Notes: generated from the letters alone by a model not told the origin. A stretch of DNA of 64,000 bases from Hyphodiscus hymeniophilus (GCA_016508695.1 VNKQ01000007.1:434001-498000); one strand, 5' to 3'. Shown: positions 22,831 to 34,680, numbered from the stretch's first letter. Program-made: numbers and translations.

Positions 22831-23983
22831 CTTATTACCATGCTCACCCCCTCCCCAAAGTCCATCCCTTTCGAGCTAAAGTGAAGGCAGAAGAGCCCAG
22901 TCGCTTCACACCCCCTGCATGTGTGGCATCACCGCTTGACTAAATTTAAATAATCGTTACCTTACTGTATGGATGGAGGCGAGTAGCCCAGTGGCAGACC
23001 CCTGGACGGGAAGAAGGAAAGAAAGAAAAGACAGAAAAATAAAATCATGAACCGTCCCTTTCTGGCACAACTAATACGCAAGTCTACTAATTCTTGCTCT
23101 CACTACTCTACTCGACTCGACTCGACTCGTGCTTGCTTTCCATATTCAGAGGGAAGAAAAGCATTCCCTGCCTACCTACCCTACTCTCTCCATATCTACT
23201 GACTCTCGAAATTCAACTCAATTTCAACCGCCCCACGCCCCCCGTTGCCTCCCTTTTCTCGCCCTCGTTCCCCAAAAATCCGTTCCCGGTCTGGCTACCC
23301 TGAACGAAACAGGCACTCGGACGCCGCTCGAGTTCCAGAATCATCAACAGTGCAACACTCAACCAACGCTCACACCTTCTTATCACCACCAATCATCCAA
23401 AATCCTCCAAACAACGTTCATCCCGAACCATCAGTCGTGCCGGCAACGATATAGCCTTGTTCGTGTATCATTGACAGTACCAATCGCTACACTGTCGCCG
23501 TCACCATCATCATTATCACCAACAACACCAAGCCCGTCACCCCTTTACTCCGCCAGCCAGGTAAATCCTTCCTTCCTACGCCCAATCTCCATTCGTCCTC
23601 GATTCCTGAAATAGCGTGGTTGTTGCGCATCAACTGCATCCCTTACCGCCTCCAAACGCCGCCGTTTGTCAAGCTGAACTTCCCACAAGCTTCACGCCTG
23701 GATTGATCCCCCAAACCCCAAACCCTGGTGTCACTGCAGCGCCATCCTGCATTCGCAGCATTCCGAAGCAACACCCTGCATCCAATAACGACCAACAGCC
23801 TGCAGCAGCTTTTAACCCGTCGCTACGAGATCAGCGTGCAAGGACAACCATCCCAAGCACCTGTCTACCTGATCCTGTCGCAAACATTCCAAATCCCTCG
23901 GAAAATCAAACTCTCACGACAACCACCTCGACTACCTCCTGTCCTCCTCACCGACACAAATGATCGCTGATCAGGTCGCAATT
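22830..23983 (+). promoter_or_regulatory. Pyrimidine-rich upstream/leader region of the GDS1-like gene
   Basis: This 1.1-kb stretch is strongly C/T-biased on the + strand, includes ACTCG repeats (about 23108-23127) and AT-C triplet runs (about 23500-23540), and ends at the preferred ATG at 23984. Such leaders are common for fungal regulatory genes. It contains several short upstream frames, including one of 161 codons without recognisable domains. The transcription start is unknown. Confidence 0.45.
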
Positions 23984-25184
23984 ATGCCGTATAACACTCG
24001 TCGAAAATCACTTTCGTTGCCATCGTTAGGCATACATCTTCCTGTTACTCACGCTGAGAGAGCGGCCGCAAGGCTCTCACCGCCTTCTGCAGCTCCAAAT
24101 TCCGAGCATCCTCCAACGAAAAAAATAAAGCGGTCGCATGAAGAGTCGCCGTCGATGTCACCTCCTCCAAAGCGCGATCCCATAAAGTATGAAAATACTC
24201 CGCCACCTTCTCCAGAGGCCGAGGCGGATGATGCGGAGGAGGATCTGAAGCCCAAAGAAGTCGATCTGGAGGGAATAAATGATGATATCGTCGAGGCTGT
24301 TATAACACAATTACAAAAGACGGGAAACAAGCCTCATTTGGTCAAGGAACTCGCTGCGATTTTACATAACCAAGTGAAAATTGTCGAAACGTAAGTTTGG
24401 TTCACATTGTGCATGGTTAGATACTAACGTCACTAGATCTGCGAACCCTTCAGCCATAATCTCGTCCCGACTTTCCTCATACCTGAAGCGATCATGGACC
24501 GCCCTTGCGCCATGCCCATTAGCAAAGGAATTAGAGACCGTTCACCCAAGAAGAACATACTTCTACCTCACGACCTACGCGCATCAACCAATTCCAGATC
24601 CTCACTCGAACCCCTTTCCTCAACGAACGATCATCTCGCCATCCCTCTCGAGCGCAGCCTCAAGATCCGATGAAGCCGATGCAGAACGAAGACGTGAACT
24701 CTCGCCATCACCAGAAGTCGATCTCTCATCTCCCGAGTTTGACGACGATGATATGGTGACCCCGCCAACGCCGACTGGATCCTTCTCAGGCCGCAACGAG
24801 CCAGTTCGCAACACACGCGCGTCGTCACCACCGTTGGAGAAAGATGAGAAGGAATTCACACAGACTGCGAGAGGAATGCAGAAGAAGAAATTAAGTGGTG
24901 ATGATGTGGAGATGAGCGGTGTGCCATCGGACATGGAGGGCCATCCCACAAAGAATTTGGATTCAGAAGCATTATTCGGGGAGGGGAGAAATCTGGGTGT
25001 CAATACCACAGCGGTGTTCGTGAGCAGTCCAGCGATGAAACCTAGTCTGGCACTCAACATTCTGAAAAGACCTTTTGAGGAGAACGATCTCTGGGCGAGG
25101 GTAGAAGGTGCGATGGAATGGGATATGAGAAGTCCAGAAAATGTGGAGTTAGACGAGCTGGACGGGATGTTGGATGATTTTTGA
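23984..25184 (+). CDS. GDS1-like winged-helix regulatory protein
   Basis: Exons 23984-24390 and 24437-25184 encode 384 residues beginning MPYNTRRKSLSLPSLGI, a start typical of this fungal family; an in-frame ATG 24 bases upstream is disfavoured. An N-terminal basic segment and Pro/Ser-rich linker precede the winged-helix region at about residues 100-180 (INDDIVEAVITQLQKTGNKP, ILHNQVKIVETS, SSYLKRSW, HPRRTYFYL). The intron falls inside that domain. The remainder is acidic and disordered, with PTPTGSF, a region of SP motifs, and a conserved C-terminal helix ending LDELDGMLDDF. Yeast Gds1 is linked to nuclear-mitochondrial communication, but the role here is inferred from similarity alone. Confidence 0.8.
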
Positions 25185-27155
25185 TCAGCACATGAAGAGA
25201 AGGAAATGAGTTCGATTCGACATATGCTTTATTCTCACCTCATTTACGAACATCGACGCGGCTCCTCAAACACGGATAGAAGGTGTTTGTCTATCTACAC
25301 TTCTAACTTGCTTCATCTTGCTGTCTTTCTAGCTACCTTTTGTCATTTCAGGACTGTACGATTTAGATGGGGAGACAAGAGCAAGAAAAAAGCGTGACGA
25401 GGCATGCGGGCGGAAAGTCAAACGGCAAAATAGAAAGATGGCAGTGGGTTGCATTCTGGCGATTGCCTCGGCGTTAATGGAGCGTGTGCGATTTGCTGTC
25501 TTGCAATGCGATATCTTGTACATTTATTGGTAGAGCGCTCAGTGGGAGCGAGCGAACGGTGGCTTGAGGAGCAATCAGTGTGCTGATATGAGGAACTTGA
25601 AATAAGAAATACATTCTCCATCCAGACCATGGCGAAGTGGCCTGGTGCTTTGCCATTTTCATTCCTATACAACTACAAGTCATCGTATTGTTACAGCGCT
25701 GCTTCCTTCTCCCCACGCCTTCTTCCATGCCTCGTCGCTCATCAAACTCAATCAACCACTTTGCCACAACATTCTCTATGACTCAACGACTCCCCCAGCC
25801 CAGCCCCTCCCCCTCTCATATGATGCTTATTATCCTCTTTGTCCGTCTAGCCGTCATCCCCTAGTTTCCAGATTGAAATATCTCCAATCCATCTGACATC
25901 GGGAAATCTCGGATCTCGTCGGTGCTTCGGTCGGTCGTTCTTGGGGGCGAAAGCGTGGCGCTGTGGTAGCCTACCTTATTGCTAATGACCGGTAGAGGGT
26001 TCAGGGCTGGTTGCCTTCGAGTGAAGTCCGAGGCGCATTCTTTAGGCAACTGCCGCGGTGCCGTGAGGCTGATGGGTGGACTGCGATGAGGCGATGAGGC
26101 TGCGAGTTGGACGAGAGGAGGGAAAGAGCACGTGATCATACGTGAACGTCAGGATGGTGGGGAGTGAGTGGATATTTAAGGTGCGTTCTTGCGTCTCGTG
26201 GGAAAGCTCTGCCTATCGAAATCAGCCTTCAAACGGCGAGTCATCCAGACGGCCTCGGTTGGAAATCAATCTTTGATTGATTTATCGACCGGTAAGTTGG
26301 CAGATGGAGTTGAGCCCTCGCCGCTTTTTCTGAAGTTTCTTCGTGGCGAACGAAGCAGCGGTGATGGAGCTGAGATCGTGTCGGTTTGCTTCTGTCGTTG
26401 TCGCTCTCATTGTCGCTGTCGCTGTCGATACCTCTTTCGCTCTTGGTTGTCGTCCCTAGTGTAGTCCTTCAAAATCAGGTTGCCATTCTTGAAGTAATCG
26501 TAACGGGCGAGAGCAAGCAGGGCGGATTTCTTTTTTCTCTCCGATACTAATGACTTCTTCTTCTTCTGAGATTTCTTGGACTTGACTCGCTTCTCTATTC
26601 CGTCAAGGTCATCAGCATCCTCGCCATGATTTTCCTCGTCGTTGCTATATCCACTATCATCTGAGGTGGTTTCTATTGTATTCATTTGTCTTCTCAATTA
26701 TGATCGTTTCTTGTGTTTTTTGGTCCTGTACCTTTGAGGTTGCGAGTTGACCATCTCCGTGACTCGTTGGAATGCACACATTGTGCGTTACTTCGCAGCC
26801 TGGCCGTTGGGTAGCTAATACCACAGCTTCCAATCTCCCTGTCTTCTCCATTGTGAGCCGATAATAGCTCTCCTTTGAGCGGTCAACTGATAGCGATAGT
26901 GAATGGGAGTAGGTTGATGTTTTCTGATTTGATTGCCCACCGAAGCACACATTAGCTCATTCATATTCCCTAGAAATATTTGGCACTGCAAGGCACGTCC
27001 AACAGGCTCAAATACTTCGACTACATGGAATGTCAGCCGCGATTGTGAAGTCCTTTGAGATTCTTCAGCTTGCTTGACAACTCCTCTTTGCCAGATACAT
27101 ATTCTAACTTAGCTCGCTTCCCCTGCTCATCGAAACCAAGTCCTCTTAGGTGATA
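25185..27155. other. Intergenic region, no secure gene
   Basis: Between two convergent genes there are only weak frames. GTCGTT/GTCGCT triplet repeats occur around 26393-26428. Two minus-strand frames at 26407-26950 are noted separately at low confidence. Otherwise nothing is supported. Confidence 0.4.
26407..26950 (-). CDS. Possible small gene (low confidence)
   Basis: Two adjoining minus-strand frames could be exons: one begins MCFGGQSNQKTSTYSHSLSL (start 26950), the other is lysine-rich and ends with YDYFKNGNLILKDYTRDD (stop near 26407). A donor GTACAG and an acceptor CACCTCAG lie between them, but that splice does not keep the second frame, so a joined model fails. The MCFGG start is common in small fungal proteins. 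Treat as unproven. Confidence 0.22.
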
Positions 27156-28147
27156 TCAATGTCTCTGCACTTCAAACTTCCACAAATCACCTACCAGTGG
27201 TCCTCCTTCCTCCAAAAGAGCAATGAACCCTGCATCTAGTGACAGAACCACTGCATTCGAAGCCATGTACTGGCAAATAAGGTTTCTCAATCCTCCAATG
27301 CCGCCGTCGGAACCCGGCCCTTCTTGATATGCATATCTCGCCAAGCCAACAATATCTTCTGCGTTTTTGTCGTTCAGCTTAAAGGCACACAACATGGCGT
27401 GGAGCTTGAACAAAGTGAGCGCTTTCAGAGAATCAATCATCCACAGATCTGCCAAGATATACAAGGTGGCATGGCAGAGCAAAATATTCTGGTAGCTGGA
27501 TGTCTTGCTGAATGGCAGAATTAGATCACAGGCGGCAGAATGGTTTCGTGGAGAAAGGAGTGGGTAAGCTAGAGTCTGAAAGCTTTCTGCAAGCATTGGT
27601 CCGCTGTACCGAGGTTTCTCTGTGATCTCGTCCACAGATTCTTCCGGCCACTGCCGGCACTTTTTTTCACTTCTCCTGAGTTTGGATTTGTCCTTCCTCG
27701 AGAAAATTGCCTGTGACCAAGGGTCCTGGTTTGGCTCGAGTTCGCAGCGCGGGATATCTTCAGCGTCATCTGTGAACTCTGCTATACCGCCCTCAAAGAC
27801 TTCTCGAACAACGGGCTCCGGGATAGAATAGTCGCAGGTGTAGGCAAACTCAGCAAAACATTCAAATGTCACCTTTCTGACGGATGGCCATGCGGTCGCT
27901 CCAGCCTGTGCTTCGGAAAATTTCCCTCCCACTCCTCCTTTCATCATTTTCTCCAAGGGGGAAGAAAGTTGAGCAACAGCATCTTCGTGAAGGAAATATT
28001 CTGACGCTGCGTCATCCACTTCACCTCCTACAGTGAATTTGAAAAGTCGAGAATTGAGAGCTCTATTGCATTGATCAGCTTTTGCTTCTCCATAACTGGG
28101 GGATGCATAGCCGTAAGATATACTTACTTTGAGAAGGGAGCTACCAT
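27156..28147 (-). CDS. BTB/POZ-domain protein
   Basis: The start is set at 28147 because a short first exon (28128-28147) spliced over a 65-nt intron to 28062 gives MVAPFSKALNSRLFKFTVGG, the standard opening of fungal BTB proteins, whereas unspliced upstream reading gives no such match. Exon 2 runs to 27156; the total is 308 residues. The BTB fold covers about residues 1-100 (VGGEVDDAASEYFLHEDAVA, VTFECFAEFAYTCDYSIPE). A charged linker (RKDKSKLRRSEKK) and a helical C-terminal part (HATLYILADLWMIDSLKALT) follow. Fungal proteins of this type are numerous and mostly uncharacterised; Cul3-adaptor function is possible but not shown by any extra domain. Confidence 0.85.
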
Positions 28148-28656
28148 CTCGCCTTAAGGATCCTGTGCTGATTTCCTCGAGACAATGTGAGTTCAATTAA
28201 CTTTCGAGGCTGCAAGTCGAGTCGCGAGTTTGCAGGAGACAGAGAGGACAGCGGAAGGAGCTACGAGGTGTGAGATTAAAGCAAATGTGATTTGCGCCCA
28301 GAGTTTCCCTAACAGACTTCTTGCATGCGCCGAAACCGACATAAGATAAAAAGAGGCTAGGTGCAGCATGCATGTGCTGGCGCTTTGCCTTGGACGATGC
28401 TGGAAATCACTTGACGAAGGCTTTCAAAAACATCACTCTTGGAATCGGCCAGAGAGGACTTTTTCCTGGAGTCTGGCAAGGAATTATGAACTCTGATCAT
28501 AAATTTTACAGGAAAGAAAACGGCACCTTTTTTGTCTTTTGTTCGCCTAGAAGTCTTCCTCCAGGTTCCACAAGGTTTTGGGGTTCCACAGAATGTGAAA
28601 AGGTGAGGCTGTGAGGACCGGGGTTACTGTGCAATAAGCATAACTCCCTCATCGGC

Positions 28657-29058
28657 ATGCATATCCTACCAACCACTTCTCTCTTGCTTTATGTTGGGAC
28701 GAGGGGTGAATGGCGGAACCTATCCAATCGTTGTGAGGCCTACGCAGATATGCGTGGTCTCGAGAGGTTCGGGACTGCACTTTATGGTGCCTCCATTGCG
28801 AGTTCTCTTATTGAAAAGCTCGGTCTATGCTGGTGTAGTAGCCTCTGTGATAGCCTTGAAGAGGAGGAAGAAGGCGAGGAAAGGGTCGAAGACTTGAAAA
28901 CTTGTGGTAATGGACAGGCGCTCTTTGCCGTCGATGATGTTTGCAATGATGCGCAGCCTTGTACTGGGAATGAGGTTGTTGCCCATCTCACGGCCAAACC
29001 TGAGGAGTTGGAGGGACAGTGTTATACAAGTGTCACGCTTTATGCTGTTCCGGCATGA
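28657..29058 (+). CDS. Hypothetical protein (low confidence)
   Basis: An uninterrupted frame of 133 codons with eight cysteines and an acidic stretch (LEEEEEGEERVEDL). It has a hydrophobic N terminus (ILPTTSLLLYV) but no clear signal-peptidase site and no recognised domain. A frame of 118 codons overlaps on the opposite strand. It could be a lineage-specific gene or chance; listed because it is the longest frame in a 1.3-kb gap. Confidence 0.25.
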   Translation: MHILPTTSLLLYVGTRGEWRNLSNRCEAYADMRGLERFGTALYGASIASSLIEKLGLCWCSSLCDSLEEEEEGEERVEDLKTCGNGQALFAVDDVCNDAQPCTGNEVVAHLTAKPEELEGQCYTSVTLYAVPA

Positions 29059-29497
29059 GCTCTGAAGTGGTTCAGAGCAGTGATATGATACTGCGGACGA
29101 GTTGTACAGTATTGTAGGATATGTTCGAGTCATTGTATCAGAGTACGTTTGAAATTCTTTGCTTTGATAAAATAGTGGCATTAATAATTGCCTTAATTTG
29201 CTGAATTAAAGTTCTCGTTAGGGGATTGTGGATGTGTGACTGCACTTGAACCTCACTACAACGATCCTCATCGCTCAACTACCTTGAACAAATCCAACTC
29301 CTACGTCCTGATTTCAAGGCAAATATTTCTCGATGTCGAAATTGTAAAGGATGTATCATAGATTTCGTTCCTCATGACTCAACTGAGTCAGGGATATGGC
29401 GAACATAGAAAACTTCGACTTGACAGTTGGAACAAAGCATATGTGTACTCTAATTCGAGCAGAATATTTATGTACAGAAATTCGGCCTCAATGTTCA

Positions 29498-31533
29498 TCA
29501 TGTCATGAAGTATTTGGGTCCTTCTCCGCCTCTGTCAAGACTCTAGTTAGCACTTTCATCTAGTTCACTACGAAGGAGGAGGGAGACTTGCTGTGGGGTT
29601 TGCCAGTTAATATCCTGATCCGGCACTTTGATATCGCATGTTTTGCAATGAATGCAACTGTTGATCTGTTAGTCTATGCCTATGCAAGAGCAAATTGATG
29701 ACTTACTTCTGCGCATTGATCTGGAACCGAACACCAATATCCTTTGACTCGTCCTCCACATACTCATATACACCAGCAGGACAGAACCTATTCTCAATAC
29801 CCTTGTATTTCGGCCACTCCATAGCGGCATGCTTCTCCCAATCCTTGACCTGTAAATGCACAGGTTGATCCTCTTCGTGATTTGTACCGGTTCTACTTAC
29901 ACTGGTAAGGATATCAAAACTTATTTTCCCGTCAGGTTTCTCATATTCGATTTTTGTGCATTCATCTGCAAGTTTCGTCGCCCCATAATCCGTTGTCTTG
30001 TGTTTGAGTGTCCACGGCACTCTTCCTTTGAGTACGTAGGCCTCAAGACCAGAGTACATAATGCCGCCGTACAGCTTCAGAGGATTGTGGAATGAAGGCC
30101 GCATATTCCGGACTTCTTTCAGTTCTTTCCAGATGCTGGAATGGCGCAGCGCATCTTCGTAGTCGTACAAGAATACCGTGCCACTATCCGTCTTCTCCAA
30201 AGCTGTCCATGTTGCTTCTGCAGCTAGCATTCCAGATTTCATGGCCGTATGCGTGCCTTTGATTTTCGGAACGTTGAGAAAGCCTGCTGTGTCACCGATT
30301 AAAGCTCCACCAGGAAAGGCGACCTTAGGTATTGACTGGAATCCACCTTCGTTGAGAGCTCGGGCACCATACGATATGCATTTCCCACCCTCGAGAACGG
30401 ACTTGTAGAGGGGATGATGCTTCATCTTTTGGAACTCCTGATATGGCGATAGCCAGGGATTGGGATAGTCAAGCCCAACCACCAAGCCAATACTAACCAA
30501 GTTATCTCCAAAATGATACATCCACCCACCACCGTATGTGTCTGCTGGAAGAGGGTATCCCATCGAATGAGTAATCTGGCCCTTCTGGAATTTTTCGGGT
30601 TGCACTTCCCACACCTCCTTCAGACCTAGACCGTACGTTTGCGGTTGGCTTTCCCTCCGTAGATCAAATTTCTTGATGATTTGTTTCGTAAGACTCCCAT
30701 GACAGCCTTCAGCGAACATCGTAAGTCGAGCATGGAATTCCATTCCTCTCTCAAAGTTGTCCTTAGCCTTCCCCGCTCTTGAAATACCTAAATCATTCGT
30801 AGCAACACCTTTCACAGAGCCGTCCGATTGATACAGAATCTCCGAAGCAGCAAAGCCAGGATATACTTCAACACCGACCTCCTCTGCTCTCTCCCCAAGC
30901 CACTTTGTAAATTGGTTTAAGCTGACGATATAATTGCCATGGTTGTTCATTTGTGGAGGCGCAGGAATAGGTAAAGAACTACCTTTAGTAAGAAATCGCA
31001 TCTTGTCACTCGTCGCAGGAGTGGCATGCTCGAATCGGGTTTCGTTGTCTTCTGCGAGCCATTCTGGTATTAATTCATTGACCGCAGTGGGCTCAATGAC
31101 TGCTCCAGAGAGGATATGTGCCCCGATCTCGCCAGCCTTCTCCAATAACAGCACTCGGAAGTCCTCATTTCCAGCTTCGTTTGCCAATTGTTTCAATCGA
31201 ATCGCAGCACTTAGTCCAGCAGGTCCTGCATATATTAGTCGTGGTCTTGTGGCAAGTACGCAGCTTCTTACCTCCTCCAACAATGCATACATCGACCACG
31301 TCGCTCTCTCTGTCAACTGACTTAGGATCAAAATCATCATTGACGTCTGCGAAGTTTCGCGGGACTGAAATCGAGAAGAGGCGATGCTGAAGAGCGAGGC
31401 GTGGCAGGACGCGGGGTCGCAATGAGGGTTGAAGGCATTGCCGAGTGAAGCGTGAAGATTGAGTGGCAAGTCTGGGACTTCGTCTAATGAGATTCCTTTG
31501 CAGATTTGGCGTGATCGACAACTTTGAAGCCAT
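29498..31533 (-). CDS. Electron transfer flavoprotein-ubiquinone oxidoreductase
   Basis: ETF-QO passes electrons from ETF to ubiquinone in the mitochondrial inner membrane. Exons 31272-31533, 29707-31225, 29592-29657 and 29498-29531 give 626 residues, a normal length. An Arg/Ser-rich mitochondrial presequence is followed by the FAD motif VCIVGGGPAGLSAA, GAHILSGAV, MFAEGCHGSLTKQI, the quinone-binding region YPNPWLSPYQEFQ, GDTAGFLNVPKIKGTHTAM and the 4Fe-4S ligands CPAGVYEY and NCIHCKTCDIKVP. The last intron (29532-29591) starts with GC, not GT; only this donor joins TPQ to the conserved C terminus GGEGPKYF. This is the yeast Cir2 / human ETFDH orthologue. Confidence 0.95.
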
Positions 31534-33204
31534 CTTGAACTGTCACCGCATCGCCGAATTCTCACTCAATCGAAACCTTTGGCAAGAACTGCAAGGAATG
31601 TTACGCCGATGCTGGAGCAGCTTGAGCTCTTCGGTTGACGTCGGCAGTGCCTCGGTGAAGGGAAAATCCATCGGAGCTTGCCCAACAGCGCCCAATCAAG
31701 CTGAGCCTGAATCAAAGCGTGGGGATTTCAGCTATCATCGCGATATTTTCTACTTTCAACCATCAGAACTGAAGAAGCCGACGATCTGATATGCCGCGCT
31801 CTTATACTGGATTCTTCATCGTCTTTTTTGTTCTTTTACTCGTACAGGAGCCAGCCTCCCCCAATTGTCTGGAATTGGCGACGCTCATATTATGGAAGTT
31901 GACATCGAGTACTCTTAACAGCGAGTGCTCGTATTAACTCAAGCACTTTTCCTTCATCCCGCCAATGAGTTGATAATTCCAAACGGCCAATGTTCAGGGA
32001 TGCCATCTCGCTTGCAATATTGTCATAAACCTCAACTCAGGCGGTTGGGCATTGGATGGTACCTGAGTAGGTCAACCGCCTCAGCTCCAACTCATCTTGA
32101 TGAACTCACTACCAAATCAACTACTTTTCTTTCATCATGCTCCCCAGACCTTGGCGAGCTGTCAAACATCTTCCTGGAGTTATGCTTCTAATAATAACAT
32201 ATTCATCGCGCATCTGATTATCCGAGCGCTTCTTCTAGAACCTTGTAGCTTATAACTTGCAAAGGACGAATAGTTGAAAATAGAAACTCCCTCCTTTCCC
32301 AGCAATTAGTCGAGATGATCAGAAACGTCTGAGGATCGAGAATCTGGCGATCCGTATTCCGGCAGACAATTCGTGCCTAAAGTTGTTTGGGAAGTGGAGC
32401 TCACGCATTGCCGGAGTTTGAAGTTCGAATCTTGGAGGCGGGTGTGTTTGATGGTCCGTTTGGGCTTGGCAACCCTGTCCATCCCAGATTCCCAGTGCCA
32501 GTGGGAGTGGATCAAAGAAGGCATGGGGATAGAGCCTCAACTCTAAGTGCGCCATTCATGATGATCGAATCTATTTATTCTATCAAGACGTCGTTTCGAA
32601 AAGCCGCTCACCCTGGAACGTGGTATGATCCAACCTGCCTTGGCATGTCTTGACTATTTCTTCACAACCGCAAACACTTCCCCATCCGGTCTCCCTGCGC
32701 AGTCGAAATGTGGGCAAATGCTTCGAAAAGCATACTCCCATTATGGATCGACCTCGCCCTCTCAAAATGAATCCGGACCCTCCCACCCCCACCTATTTTG
32801 GCCTACACATGGTCAAGCATGCGCTCGCTTCTTCTGCCCATTGTTTGAGAGCCGCCCTCAGAAGAAACAGAACACTGCTTTGAGATGTAGATCAGACAAG
32901 TCAAGGGTGACTTTGATTCTGATTCCCATATGTCACCGTTTCATCAGAGTTTTCATCGTGGTTAAGGTCGGTCCCGTGATCGATGCTGGATATAAGGCCC
33001 ATTCCTTCGCATATTCTGCTTTCTATCTCCAAGCTATTCTTCTTCCACGTGCAGGCCATTCATTTATCTTTACTTCATACAGAGGCGAGTCGAGACGGAT
33101 CTACATCGTAAATGTCGCTGACCATGAATAGCTGTGCTCTATTTTTTCCATTCTTTCATCCGTATACTCTGTAGCTTGACGCTCACTTCCTCTACCTTTT
33201 CAAC
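31534..33204. other. Divergent intergenic region, 1.7 kb
   Basis: This stretch lies between the ETF-QO gene (minus) and the microexon gene (plus). The longest frame (about 32625-33131) has no domain and overlaps others. A TATA-like GGATATAAGG at about 32987 lies some 215 bases before the ATG at 33205, and the 45 bases before that ATG are CT-rich. Confidence 0.45.
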
Positions 33205-34680
33205 ATGAAGAACTTCGGATCGATTTTGGCGTTCTTCGCCGTTTCCGCTACAGTCATTTCGGCTCGTGCTCTTCCCCTTGAGAATGGAATTGAAGCTCGT
33301 GCCCCCTACCCAATAGGTAGGTGACAATAAACCTTTACAAGAACAATATTGATGTTCTCTCAGATGTTGCAAAAGTATACGCCCGCAAACAAAAGAAAGG
33401 CAAGGTCGCTGGTCAGTCATACAGTCCACCGTCGTGCCCTATAAAGCTTACAATAAATAGCCACCGGAACAGCGTCGCCAGCCCAAGCGACAGGAAACGT
33501 AGCAGCGGCAGCAAACAGCACTGTGGTCTCAACAGCCTCTAACTCCACAGCAAAAGCTTCAGGAAAGAAACACAAGGTGAATATGGCCTCCTTTTTACAA
33601 GGTTTCATTACGCTAATAAGTTTGGAAAGGGAGCGAACAACGCCGCTCAGGCAGCTTCATCTGCCAAAGGTGCCGACGCTCTCCTCCAAGACCTGACGGG
33701 ACTTGACTTGGGAAGTCTCGGCCTGCGAAGCCTGCCTAAGCTTGAATCCAGAAAAAAGAAGAACGGAACTGCTGCTGCGACCGGCGTCTCTGTATGTCTT
33801 ATCCCTTGACTGTTCTAAATTGGCTCGGAGTTATAAGACCAGTTTGGATTTATAAGAACTTATCAGCTGACTACCATATAGGCCGCCAGTACTGGTAAGG
33901 CAGCTGCAAAGGCAGCATCCAAGGCAGTAAGTTTGAATTCTTCACATGACACGAGTAACGACTGACATGGCAACAGGCCAAAGCAGCAGCAAAGGTTCGT
34001 TCATTATTAGGCCAGTTGGTAGAATACACTTCTGACACCATCAAATAGGCCGCAAAAGCAGCTGGTGCTTCGACAGCTACTGCTGTGAGTAAAGTCCCTT
34101 CATAATGTCCCCGAGTACTTTTTGCATTTCCGATGAGAAGCTTTTTATATTTTCAACTGTTCACAAGCTGACAAAGATGAAACAGGCCGCCTCAGCTGTA
34201 CGTTATTTGTTATCCTCTCACTGACGACGAGGCTGACAATCATAGGCTACAGAAAACGCTGCTGCTAGCGATGGAAGCGCAGGCATTGCCGCTGCTGCTC
34301 TAGCTCAAAGCGCTGTTGCTGCCGTGAGTTACCGTTGTCTTGAACACTAAGCGTCGTTACTAACTCGTTGAAGGCAGCTGATGGAGATCTCGTGACCGCT
34401 GTAAGTCTCGTCCAGTGCTCGTCCACTACCCAACGCTCCTTGATCAGCTAGGAATGTCGAAATGAATCGACTGACATATCTGTAGACCGCAGCGCCAGTC
34501 GCTTCAGCTACCGTACGTTCACACCCTATCATCTTCCTGCTCCACCAACCAAATAACACCACTTACGCCCAATTTCTTTGGAGGTTAAACACTACTAACA
34601 GTCCATAGGCCAAAGCCGTAAAAGGAGCGAAAGCAGCAAAAGGGGCCAAGGGCGCAGCGAAGGCCGCCAAGGCGGCGTAA
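33205..34680 (+). CDS. Secreted Ala/Lys-rich microexon protein
   Basis: Twelve exons are inferred: 33205-33316, 33364-33411, 33461-33576, 33630-33791, 33882-33926, 33978-33995, 34049-34084, 34186-34197, 34246-34323, 34374-34400, 34486-34512 and 34609-34680, together 250 residues. A signal peptide (FGSILAFFAVSATVISARA) is followed by a basic segment (YARKQKKGK), a Ser/Thr/Ala stretch with potential N-glycosylation sites (ANST, SNST), the only non-repetitive motif DALLQDLTGLDLGSLGLRSL, and an almost pure Ala/Lys/Gly tail. Exons 5-11 are 45, 18, 36, 12, 78, 27 and 27 nt, all starting and ending on codon boundaries; most begin with GCC or GCT. All donors and acceptors are GT-AG. No cysteine is present. 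No family is recognised; it shares general character with the repeat protein at 1709. Confidence 0.82.

Noticed and set aside
23129..23614. A 161-codon frame in the CT-rich leader
   Set aside because: Composition follows the CT-rich leader and no domain or splice link is seen; kept only as an upstream frame.
28128..28196. ATG at 28196 as the start of the BTB gene
   Set aside because: Reading through would translate a 65-nt intron; splicing to the ATG at 28147 gives the family-typical start.
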